8,619 nt of DNA from Butyricicoccus sp. (GCA_020025885.1 JAHHRJ010000067.1:1-8619); one strand, 5' to 3'. Positions 1-5,713 are shown, counted from the first letter of the stretch. The notes: a model not told the origin generated them from the letters alone. Program-made: numbers and translations.

Positions 1-7
1 GTATCTA

Positions 8-25
8 GGGGGACTGGGTTCCCCT
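8..25. repeat. Small GC-rich hairpin at the left edge
   Basis: A run of G at 8-12 followed by A pairs with TTCCCC at 20-25 around a six-base loop, giving a 5-6 bp stem. It lies just before the larger hairpin at 29-56. It could be part of the 3' end of an upstream transcript whose gene lies outside the window. No function can be assigned from the sequence alone. Confidence 0.35.
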
Positions 26-28
26 GGA

Positions 29-71
29 AAGGCTGTCAAAGTTCTTTGACAGCCTTATTACTCTTATATTT
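29..71 (+). terminator. Probable rho-independent terminator of an upstream gene
   Basis: The arms AAGGCTGTCAAAG (29-41) and CTTTGACAGCCTT (44-56) are a perfect 13-base inverted repeat with almost no loop. A T-rich but interrupted tract follows at 55-71. It most likely ends a plus-strand transcript entering from the left and separates it from lysA. The T tract is not ideal, so efficiency is uncertain. The TTGACA inside the right arm (46-51) lacks a well-spaced -10 and is better explained as hairpin sequence. Confidence 0.6.
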
Positions 72-109
72 CATACAAACATTATATGTCACAATGCTAT
101 TTCATACAA
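67..109. repeat. Pair of exact 12-bp direct repeats upstream of lysA
   Basis: TATTTCATACAA occurs at 67-78 and again at 98-109, 31 bp apart start to start, or roughly three helical turns. A shorter shared word, TATATGT, occurs at 83-89 and 122-128. The repeats lie in the AT-rich region that must hold the lysA promoter. Same-face spacing is typical of tandem operator sites, but no known regulator motif was recognised. Confidence 0.5.
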
Positions 110-138
110 GAACCAAATCTCTATATGTAGAAAAACAC

Positions 139-187
139 AATGTGGCTTATATCCTCATAACTAAAGCAAGGGGTATTACGCCACATT
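139..187 (+). promoter_or_regulatory. Structured 5' leader hairpin of lysA
   Basis: AATGTGGC (139-146) is perfectly complementary to GCCACATT (180-187). Inside this stem, 149-155 can pair with 170-176 using A-T, C-G and a few G-U pairs, leaving a loop at about 156-169. The structure ends 18 bases before the lysA Shine-Dalgarno. It is far too short for the lysine (L-box) riboswitch and shows no T-box landmark, so any regulatory role is inference. Confidence 0.4.
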
Positions 188-205
188 TGATAAACACTTT
201 ACCGC

Positions 206-211
206 AAAGGA
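206..211 (+). promoter_or_regulatory. Ribosome binding site that decides the lysA start
   Basis: AAAGGA at 206-211 sits 9 bases before the ATG at 221 but directly against the in-frame ATG at 212 (one base or less). Only the ATG at 221 has workable spacing, so the first three codons of the longer frame are probably not translated. Confidence 0.75.
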
Positions 212-220
212 ATGAACCCA

Positions 221-1486
221 ATGAATCAGAAAAAAACTTTCGTCTCTCTGGAGCAAGTTCAGGAGATGGTAAAAACGTATCCCACCCCCTTTCACCTGTA
301 TGATGAAAAGGGCATCCGTGAAAATGCGCGCCGCGTAAGGGAAGCATTTGCATGGAATCCGGGATTCCGTGAATATTTTGCAGTCAAGGCGACCCCAACC
401 CCACGCCTTCTACAAATTTTGAAAGAAGAAGGCTTTGGCTGTGACTGCTCGAGCTACACCGAGCTTTTGATGAGCGAAGCGGTTGGACAGACGGGACATG
501 ATATCATGTTCTCCTCGAATGTAACGCCAGCGGAGGACTTTGCGCTGGCGGCAAAGCTGGGCGCAATCATCAACTTTGATGACATTACCCACATTGATTT
601 TTTTGAAAAAATTGCTCCATTTCCGGAAACCATGTCCTGCCGTTACAATCCGGGCGGTGATTTCAAGATTGAAAATGAAATCATGGATACCCCACAGGAT
701 GCAAAGTACGGCATGACCCGTGCGCAGATGACCGAAGCTTTCCGCAAGCTGAAAGAAAAAGGCGTCAAGCACTTTGGCATTCATGCATTCTTGGCGTCTA
801 ACACGGTTGCCAACGAGTATTACCCCGTGCTTGCGCGTCTGCTCTTTGAGACAGCGGTAGAACTGCACAAGGAAACTGGTGTGCATATCGCCTTTGTAAA
901 TCTGTCTGGCGGCGTTGGCATTCCCTACCGTCCAGAACAGCAGGCAAGCGATATTATGGTCATTGGTGAGGGCGTGCGCAAAGCCTATGAAGAGGTGCTC
1001 GTTCCGGCTGGCATGGACGATGTTGCGATCTACTCGGAAATGGGACGCTTTATCCTCGGACCTTATGGCTGCCTCGTGACCCAGTGCCTGCATCATAAGC
1101 ACACCCACAAGGAATATGTTGGTCTAGACGCCTGTGCGGCAAACCTTATGCGTCCTGCCATGTATGGTGCATACCATCATATCACCGTGCTCGGCAAGGA
1201 AGATGCACCGCATGACCACAAGTACGACGTGACTGGCGGTCTTTGCGAAAACAACGATAAGTTTGCAATCGACCGTATGCTGCCAGAAATCGAAGATGGT
1301 GACTATCTCGTGATTCACGACACCGGCGCACATGGTTTCTCTATGGGCTATAACTACAACGGCAAGCTGCGCTCTGCTGAGGTACTGCTCCGCGAGGACG
1401 GCTCTACCGAGCTGATTCGCCGCGCAGAGACACCGGAAGACTATTTTGCAACCTTTGATTTCACAGGGCTGTTTGACAAAAAGTAA
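221..1486 (+). CDS. lysA: Diaminopimelate decarboxylase (LysA family, variant motifs)
   Basis: A PLP-dependent fold-III decarboxylase of 421 residues, expected to convert meso-diaminopimelate to L-lysine, the last step of lysine synthesis in the cytoplasm. The PLP lysine is Lys56 in YFAVKATPTP. A glycine-rich phosphate loop is seen at LSGGVGIPY (228-236), the EMGR motif at 273-276, LMRPAMYGAYH at 309-319, the catalytic cysteine in GGLCENND (Cys342), and HDTGAHGFSMGYNYN at 366-380 for dimer and substrate contacts. Length is normal for LysA. Several motifs deviate: GIHAFLASN (186-194) stands where most LysA proteins have GLHxHIGSQ, and EMGR replaces EPGR. The family could therefore include a relative acting on a similar amino acid, though the C-terminal motifs favour LysA. 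It is monocistronic, bounded by hairpins at 29-56 and 1506-1536. The start at 221 is chosen over 212 because of the AAAGGA spacing. Confidence 0.9.
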   Translation: MNQKKTFVSLEQVQEMVKTYPTPFHLYDEKGIRENARRVREAFAWNPGFREYFAVKATPTPRLLQILKEEGFGCDCSSYTELLMSEAVGQTGHDIMFSSNVTPAEDFALAAKLGAIINFDDITHIDFFEKIAPFPETMSCRYNPGGDFKIENEIMDTPQDAKYGMTRAQMTEAFRKLKEKGVKHFGIHAFLASNTVANEYYPVLARLLFETAVELHKETGVHIAFVNLSGGVGIPYRPEQQASDIMVIGEGVRKAYEEVLVPAGMDDVAIYSEMGRFILGPYGCLVTQCLHHKHTHKEYVGLDACAANLMRPAMYGAYHHITVLGKEDAPHDHKYDVTGGLCENNDKFAIDRMLPEIEDGDYLVIHDTGAHGFSMGYNYNGKLRSAEVLLREDGSTELIRRAETPEDYFATFDFTGLFDKK

Positions 1487-1505
1487 AAATCGGCTTACAA
1501 ACACA

Positions 1506-1536
1506 AAAAGTGGTGAGAAAAATTCTCACCACTTTT
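1506..1536. terminator. Bidirectional terminator between lysA and punA
   Basis: A perfect 14-bp stem, AAAAGTGGTGAGAA (1506-1519) with TTCTCACCACTTTT (1523-1536), and a three-base loop. T-rich sequence follows on the plus strand (1533-1542), and the minus strand reads TTTTTGTGTTTG after the stem. It lies 19 bp after the lysA stop and 18 bp after the convergent punA stop, so it can serve both. Confidence 0.9.
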
Positions 1537-1554
1537 CATTTTAATATCTTAGGT

Positions 1555-2370
1555 TTATAGCACTGCAATCACCTTGCGCATCAATGCGCGGAAGGTCTGT
1601 CCGCGCTCATTTGCCATCTGCTTGACTTCTTCATCAGACAACGCATTGCCGGTGATCCCTGCCGCCATATTTGTAATCATGGAAACGCCCAATACAGGCA
1701 GTCCACAATAGGACGCCGCAATGCTTTCAAATACCGTGGACATACCGACTGCATCGCCGCCCAGTGCACGGAACATGCGAATTTCTGCCGTGGTCTCATA
1801 CTGCGGTCCATTGACACCCACATAAACGCCATGATGCAGTCGAACATTGCACTGCTGCGCCGCAACATCCGCAAGATCACGCAGTGCCTTCGGGTACACA
1901 TGGCACATATCGGGAAATCTTGCACCAACCCGCTCGTCATTTGCACCTGTCAGTGGGCTTTTTCCAGTCATGTTGATATGGTCATCAAACACCATAAAAT
2001 CGCCTGCACAGAACTCTGTATTGATGCCGCCCGCCGCGTTGGTTAGAATCACAGCTTTTGCACCCAATGCTTTGAGTACCAGAATCGGATATGCAACCTC
2101 TTGCGGCGTATATCCCTCATAGCCATGCAGACGCCCCTGCATACACAGAACGGTTTTGCCCGAAAGCTGTCCCAGCACCAAGCGTCCTGCATGATCCGGT
2201 GCGGTGGAACAGCAGAAATGTGGGATTTCTCCAAATGGAACTGCAATCTGGTTTTCCAATTCGTCTGCAAGTGGTCCAAGTCCTGAGCCAAGCACCAAAG
2301 CAACCTCTGGCGCACGTCCATCAAACGCCTGTCTCAAAAATTCCGCACTTTGCTCAACCTTTTCATACAT
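1555..2370 (-). CDS. punA: Purine-nucleoside phosphorylase, trimeric class I
   Basis: A cytoplasmic phosphorylase of 271 residues that cleaves (deoxy)inosine or guanosine with phosphate to the free base and ribose-1-phosphate. Class I motifs are in order: phosphate-binding LGSGLG (27-32, Ser29), DHAGRL (59-64, His60), MQGRLHGYEGY (77-87, Arg80 and His82), TNAAGG (110-115), GPQYETTAEIRM (188-199, Glu192), GMST (209-212, Met210) and ITN (232-234, Asn234). The Glu/Asn pair marks 6-oxopurine specificity, unlike adenosine-type enzymes. At the position of the His that contacts the ribose 5'-hydroxyl (human His257, usually bacterial LSHEEV), this protein reads LSDEEV with Asp246. The ATG at 2370 is preferred over an in-frame TTG at 2391 because AGGGAG lies 8 bases before it. 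It is the second gene of the mtaD operon (32-bp gap) and ends at the shared terminator 1506-1536. Confidence 0.93.
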   Translation of the reverse strand: MYEKVEQSAEFLRQAFDGRAPEVALVLGSGLGPLADELENQIAVPFGEIPHFCCSTAPDHAGRLVLGQLSGKTVLCMQGRLHGYEGYTPQEVAYPILVLKALGAKAVILTNAAGGINTEFCAGDFMVFDDHINMTGKSPLTGANDERVGARFPDMCHVYPKALRDLADVAAQQCNVRLHHGVYVGVNGPQYETTAEIRMFRALGGDAVGMSTVFESIAASYCGLPVLGVSMITNMAAGITGNALSDEEVKQMANERGQTFRALMRKVIAVL

Positions 2371-2378
2371 ACCAATCT

Positions 2379-2384
2379 CTCCCT
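2379..2384 (-). promoter_or_regulatory. Ribosome binding site that decides the punA start
   Basis: The minus strand reads AGGGAG at 2384-2379, 8 bases before ATG at 2370. The upstream in-frame TTG at 2391 has no purine-rich site before it, and its translated extension (7 residues) would itself contain this site. The protein therefore probably starts MYEKVEQ. Confidence 0.75.
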
Positions 2385-2402
2385 GTGCCAATAAACTGCT
2401 AT

Positions 2403-3689
2403 TTATAGCTGCTTTAAAATTGTATTTGTTTCCTGCTGGGTCTCATACATGACCTTTTCGATATCAATGGTCTTGTATTCGCCGTCCTGATAGAGCACCT
2501 TGCCGTCCACCATCGTCAGGCATACATCGGAGCCCTGTGCGGCGTAAACCAGATTGGTTGTCCAGTCATGTGCCGGAACCATCCACGGTGTATGCACATC
2601 CAGCACCGCAACATCTGCTTTCATGCCAACGCGCACAAAACCGCTGTCTGTGCGTCCCTGCGACTGCATACCGCTGATGGTTGCCGCTGTGAGTGCCTGC
2701 TCTGGTGTTACAACAGTCGGGTCTTGTGACGCACCCTTATAAAGATTTGCAAACAGGAAAATCTCTTTGAATAAGTTCAGGTTGTTGTTGGATGCCACAC
2801 TATCTGTTCCGAGTGCAACACGTACACCATGACGCAGCATTTTAGGTACACGCGCAAATCCGCTTGCGAGCTTCATATTGCTGACCGGACACGCTGCAAC
2901 AGTCACGCCCTTGTGCGCCAAAATCTCGAAATCATTTTCCTCCAGCCATACACAGTGCGCCGCCGTAGTCGGCTGATTGAACAAGCCCAGCTTTTCAAAA
3001 TATGCCGCTGGTGTCATGCCATGACGCTGTTTGCACTCCTCATGCTCCAGCTTGGTCTCGGACAAATGAATATGCACATTGCTCCCCGTCTGTACGGCGT
3101 GTTTTGCAAGTGCTTCCACCACCTTTGGTGTGGTCGTATACTCACCATGGATGCACAGATCAATTTTCAGTCTGCCATCCCCTGCACCATGATAACGCTC
3201 AAGCAAATCGCAGTTGTCGCGATATGCCGCGGTCTGTTCATAGTCGCTGTCATCAAACACGGTAAGACCGCGGCTCAGGTTGCACTTGATGCCGGTTTCC
3301 AAAATTGCATCTGCCATCGTCTGGCTGAAAAAGTACATATCAGTAAAGGAAACCGTACCAAAACGCAGCATTTCCGCGATCGCAAGCCGTGTTGCGGGCG
3401 CAACTGCCGCATCACTGAGCTTGTCCTCAAACGGGAAAATACGCTCATTGAGCCAGCGCTGGAGCGACAAATTTTCGCCATAGCCGCGCAGCAAGGTCAT
3501 GGGCGCATGGGAATGGGCGTTAACAAGACCGGACATGAGCAGCTTTCCCTTGCCGCAGTAGCTTTCTCCCCAGTCTCCCTCCGGCTTTTCTGTGCCGATA
3601 TAAGCAATCTGATCGCCCTTAACGCCCACATACTGTCCATGCAGCACAGTAAACTGATCGGTCAAAACAGAAATATTTTCAAAAATCAT
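2403..3689 (-). CDS. mtaD: 5'-methylthioadenosine/S-adenosylhomocysteine deaminase
   Basis: A metal-dependent amidohydrolase of 428 residues in the MtaD/SsnA-like branch. It is expected to deaminate MTA and SAH (and possibly adenosine) to the inosine analogues plus ammonia in the cytoplasm. The metal ligands are visible: NAHSH (His59, His61), HIHLSE (His206, His208, Glu211), AAHCVW (His245) and LGTDS (Asp296). Glu88 in FPFEDK, Arg140 in LSRG and His181 in CIHGEY match the substrate-binding positions described for the Thermotoga enzyme TM0936, as far as alignment from memory allows. An N-terminal beta-sandwich half precedes the barrel, and the C-terminal part (about 380-428) completes it. AAAGGA lies about 8 bases before the ATG. 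It is the first gene of an operon with punA, with a sigma-A-like promoter at 3744-3773. Other adenosine-like substrates cannot be excluded. Confidence 0.9.
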   Translation of the reverse strand: MIFENISVLTDQFTVLHGQYVGVKGDQIAYIGTEKPEGDWGESYCGKGKLLMSGLVNAHSHAPMTLLRGYGENLSLQRWLNERIFPFEDKLSDAAVAPATRLAIAEMLRFGTVSFTDMYFFSQTMADAILETGIKCNLSRGLTVFDDSDYEQTAAYRDNCDLLERYHGAGDGRLKIDLCIHGEYTTTPKVVEALAKHAVQTGSNVHIHLSETKLEHEECKQRHGMTPAAYFEKLGLFNQPTTAAHCVWLEENDFEILAHKGVTVAACPVSNMKLASGFARVPKMLRHGVRVALGTDSVASNNNLNLFKEIFLFANLYKGASQDPTVVTPEQALTAATISGMQSQGRTDSGFVRVGMKADVAVLDVHTPWMVPAHDWTTNLVYAAQGSDVCLTMVDGKVLYQDGEYKTIDIEKVMYETQQETNTILKQL

Positions 3690-3743
3690 CGTTTGATTCC
3701 TTTCTCCTCATTCTCTCTGGTTTTGTTCACTAGGCTTTTCCTT

Positions 3744-3773
3744 ATTATATACCGATTTCCATATTTTTGCCAT
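3744..3773 (-). promoter_or_regulatory. Sigma-A-type promoter of mtaD-punA
   Basis: The minus strand has a perfect TATAAT at 3749-3744 in a run reading GGTATATAATAAGG. ATGGCA at 3773-3768 is a 4/6 match to TTGACA with an 18-bp spacer. It is about 55 bp before the mtaD ATG, in the only gap large enough for a promoter after the sigE terminator. The -10 is strong and the -35 weak. Besides this and the sigE terminator, nothing recognisable is seen in 3690-3858. Confidence 0.6.
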
Positions 3774-3800
3774 GCTCTTTTTCTTTTTGACCACATGGTA

Positions 3801-3854
3801 TTTTTGCATTACAAAAAGCACGGCTATGAACCAATAAAGTTCATAGCCGTGCTT
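3801..3854 (-). terminator. Terminator directly after sigE
   Basis: A perfect 16-bp stem, AAGCACGGCTATGAAC (3816-3831) with its complement at 3839-3854, and a seven-base loop. On the minus strand it is followed by TTTTTGTAATGC and more T. It begins 4 bp after the sigE stop, so transcripts from spoIIGA-sigE should end here and not enter mtaD. Confidence 0.92.
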
Positions 3855-3858
3855 GTTC

Positions 3859-4566
3859 TCACACCCAACGGAGCATATCTTTCTTCATGCGTGAAATAAT
3901 ACGCTTTTCCAGCCGTGAAATATAAGATTGTGAAATCCCGAGAAGGTCTGCGACCTCTTTTTGGGTCATACTCCGTCTGCCGCCAAGTCCAAACCGCAAA
4001 GATATGATCTGCTGTTCTCGCTTGGGCAAATGGGAAAGTGCCTGCCGGAGCAGCTGCCGGTCTACATCGTCTTCGATCGGACGAATAACGCTATCCGGCT
4101 CTGTACCCAAAATATCCGACAGTAGAAGTTCATTTCCATCCCAATCAGAAGAAAGCGGCTCATCAAAAGAGATCTCTGTGCGCTGTCCAGATACCTTACG
4201 CAGATGCATCAAAATCTCGTTTTCAATGCAGCGAGAAGCATAGGTCGCAAGCTTCACATTCTTATCTGTCTTATACGTTCCCACCGCCTTAATAAGTCCA
4301 ATCGTGCCAATCGAAATGAGATCTTCCACTCCGATCCCTGTATTTTCAAATTTACGCGCAATATATACGACGAGACGCAGATTATGTTCTACCAAAGTGT
4401 CCCGCGCTTCGCGGTCTCCCTCCATGAGTCTCGCGATGCACGCGCTTTCCTCTTCTCCAACAAGCGGCGGCGGTAAGACTTCTGATCCACCTATGTAATA
4501 CACCCCATTGCCGCATAGTCCGCGCAAACGCTCGATCATTCTTATGAGCCACTGTTTCCACTCCAT
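3859..4566 (-). CDS. sigE: Pro-sigma-E, mother-cell sporulation sigma factor
   Basis: A sigma-70 family factor of 235 residues that directs early mother-cell transcription after asymmetric division. Identification rests on the very conserved stretches VYYIGGSEVLPPPL (22-35), NLRLVVYIARKFENTG (62-77), EDLISIGTIGLIKAV (81-95), ATYASRCIENEILM (107-120) and DWDGNELLLSDILGT (141-155). Region 4 follows, with a helix-turn-helix in TQKEVADLLGISQSYISRLE (201-220). The first 22 residues form a basic, hydrophobic pro-sequence (MEWKQWLIRMIERLRG...), slightly shorter than the 27 residues of the Bacillus protein. Cleavage is expected just before Tyr23/Tyr24 by the product of the upstream gene. The start is 13 bp after the spoIIGA stop, and the AAAGGAG site (4580-4574, 7-base spacer) abuts that stop, so translation is probably coupled. 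No sigG follows. Confidence 0.97.
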   Translation of the reverse strand: MEWKQWLIRMIERLRGLCGNGVYYIGGSEVLPPPLVGEEESACIARLMEGDREARDTLVEHNLRLVVYIARKFENTGIGVEDLISIGTIGLIKAVGTYKTDKNVKLATYASRCIENEILMHLRKVSGQRTEISFDEPLSSDWDGNELLLSDILGTEPDSVIRPIEDDVDRQLLRQALSHLPKREQQIISLRFGLGGRRSMTQKEVADLLGISQSYISRLEKRIISRMKKDMLRWV

Positions 4567-4579
4567 TGCTGTTCTCCTT

Positions 4580-5434
4580 TCAAATCCCGATCAGTCCATC
4601 ATACCGCCCACCTGCGAAGCGGTCTGCACTGATTGCCGCGAGCTGACACACTGTTTTTCCATTCTGCATCTGTACTTTATCTGGTCGAAATGCCAAAAGC
4701 AGCCCACCAGACTGCCCAACTGCATGATAGGGAAGCAAACAAAATCGCGTGCGCCATGCCTCTGGCAGACACGCCATCTGTGTTCCCGCATTGTCCACAC
4801 GCAAACCATTGATGACGCTGACCAGCTCCGCCGGAAAAAGCTGTGCCGCTGCATAGCGATCAATCAGCAGGGCTGGTCTGCCGCTTACGGGTTCACAAAG
4901 CGTGTTTCCCGTGTCACACAGCAAATGAAACACAGCATGTTTGCCTGCAAACTGGATCTCAACCATTGCACTTGGACGCTCCCCACCGTCCTGCCCTGCT
5001 GCACCACGGAACAGCAGCCCACTCGCACACCAACAAATCAACGCCGCTGGAATGATAATGCGAAGCGGTACATCTAAGTAATACATGCCATTGACGCGCA
5101 AAACTGCACCCGTCGCCTGTCCGAGTGCCAGCACCGCGCCCGCACAAGCACAGGAAACCATTGCAAACACCACCTCAACCCGCAGCAGTCTCCCCCGACA
5201 CTGCGAAAACACCAGCGCCACCATCGCTGCACCTGCTATGAGTTCACATAGTGGGTGCTGCAAAAAAGCCGTTGCGGGCAAAACAGCAAACACCGCATAC
5301 AGTGCCCCCAGCACCGCGCCCATGAGCAGTCTGCTCCGTGCGGTGAATACCCCTGCGATCCGTGCCGTTGCAAGCAGCAGCAGATAATCCATTGCCAAAT
5401 TGATGAGTGCCAGCACATCCAGATAAATGACCAT
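4580..5434 (-). CDS. spoIIGA: SpoIIGA, pro-sigma-E processing aspartic protease
   Basis: A polytopic membrane protease of 284 residues that cleaves the pro-sequence of sigma-E on the mother-cell side of the septum, after a signal through SpoIIR. The N-terminal half (1-145) has about five hydrophobic segments beginning with MVIYLDVLALINLAMDYLLL, which matches the family start. The cytoplasmic C-terminal half carries the aspartyl active-site motif LLCDTGNTLCEP (171-182) with Asp174 as the likely catalytic residue. A hydrophobic-Gly segment, GGLLLAFRPDKVQM (243-256), and a C-terminal YDGLIGI follow. Length is slightly below the roughly 300 of Bacillus. The gene is alanine- and cysteine-rich (Cys at 63, 79, 95, 97, 134 and 136), but the catalytic region is intact. 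GGGAGG/GAGG lies just before the ATG. It forms a two-gene operon with sigE, with a Spo0A-type promoter at 5456-5489. Confidence 0.94.
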   Translation of the reverse strand: MVIYLDVLALINLAMDYLLLLATARIAGVFTARSRLLMGAVLGALYAVFAVLPATAFLQHPLCELIAGAAMVALVFSQCRGRLLRVEVVFAMVSCACAGAVLALGQATGAVLRVNGMYYLDVPLRIIIPAALICWCASGLLFRGAAGQDGGERPSAMVEIQFAGKHAVFHLLCDTGNTLCEPVSGRPALLIDRYAAAQLFPAELVSVINGLRVDNAGTQMACLPEAWRTRFCLLPYHAVGQSGGLLLAFRPDKVQMQNGKTVCQLAAISADRFAGGRYDGLIGI

Positions 5435-5455
5435 GGCCTCCCTCCCTGTTGTTTT

Positions 5456-5489
5456 ATCTTAGCAGAGATACGCGGCAGATTTTGTCCAA
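5456..5489 (-). promoter_or_regulatory. Candidate Spo0A-dependent promoter of spoIIGA-sigE
   Basis: On the minus strand TTGGACA (5489-5483) differs at one base from TTCGACA, the complement of the 0A box TGTCGAA. It contains TGGACA, a 5/6 match to the sigma-A -35. The best -10 is TAAGAT (5461-5456, 4/6), 21 bp downstream. The Bacillus spoIIG promoter is known for a 22-bp spacer with an 0A box over the -35, which this arrangement closely resembles. It is 22 bp from the spoIIGA ATG. This is motif reading only. Confidence 0.5.
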
Positions 5490-5503
5490 AGCGCGGACAG
5501 ACA

Positions 5504-5544
5504 AAAAAATCCTCCAATCGTTAAATACGATCAGAGGATTTTTT
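5504..5544. terminator. Bidirectional terminator between the SLH gene and spoIIGA
   Basis: The outer stem AAAAAATCCTC (5504-5514) pairs with GAGGATTTTTT (5534-5544). After a two-by-two internal loop, ATCGT (5517-5521) pairs with ACGAT (5527-5531). T runs are present on both strands. It should stop SLH-gene transcripts (minus strand) before the spoIIGA promoter. It is now 165 bp from the SLH stop codon because of the inserted palindrome. Confidence 0.88.
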
Positions 5545-5545
5545 G

Positions 5546-5713
5546 TTAAGGCAATGCCGCATAATTCAGCAAGAGCGATTTTCGGAAAAATTTCTCGTCA
5601 GAAAAAGGTGTGAATCCGCAGGAATCCTTGATGGACTTCAAGGATTCACAACGAATTTATGGCGCGAAATTTTCGCAAAGCGCCGCAGATGACATTGTGC
5701 AGTGTTGCCTTAA
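5546..5713. mobile_element. MITE-like 168-bp palindromic element
   Basis: The two ends are a perfect 9-bp terminal inverted repeat, TTAAGGCAA (5546-5554) and TTGCCTTAA (5705-5713). The arms 5546-5617 and 5642-5713 are each 72 nt and remain imperfectly complementary along their whole length, finishing with a perfect TGTGAATCC/GGATTCACA match (5609-5617/5642-5650). A 24-nt centre holds one side of a second hairpin. There is no coding capacity. TTAA (or TA) at both ends could be a target-site duplication. Together these features indicate a non-autonomous miniature inverted-repeat element. Its mobilising transposase is not in the window and its family is not identified. Confidence 0.75.
5622..5647. 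repeat. Central hairpin inside the MITE-like element
   Basis: GAATCCTTGA (5622-5631) pairs with TCAAGGATTC (5638-5647) around a six-base loop. The right arm also pairs with TGTGAATCC at 5609-5617, so two alternative foldings compete at the element's centre. Confidence 0.65.

Noticed and set aside
46..51. Perfect TTGACA as a -35 for lysA
   Set aside because: It lies in the right arm of the 29-56 hairpin, and no acceptable -10 occurs 16-18 bp downstream. TATATT at 65-70 is only 13 bp away.
57..211. Lysine (L-box) riboswitch or T-box in the lysA leader
   Set aside because: The region is too short and lacks the multi-helix L-box core or a T-box specifier and TGGN element. Only a simple stem-loop is seen.
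410..1108. Minus-strand open frame of 232 codons opposite lysA
   Set aside because: It is a shadow of lysA, with no family motifs and no Shine-Dalgarno.
2371..2391. TTG start for the PNP at 2391
   Set aside because: No ribosome binding site precedes it, while AGGGAG is ideally placed for the ATG at 2370.
3790..3799. ACCACATGGT as an operator for mtaD
   Set aside because: It is an imperfect, short dyad upstream of the -35, with no recognised regulator.
2829..3899. Long plus-strand open frame of 356 codons
   Set aside because: It is antisense to mtaD and to the intergenic region, has no ribosome binding site or recognisable motif, and mtaD shows complete catalytic motifs.
4508..5077. Plus-strand open frame of 189 codons opposite spoIIGA
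   Set aside because: It is antisense to clearly coding spoIIGA/sigE and rich in Cys, His and Thr, as expected of a reversed GC-rich coding frame.
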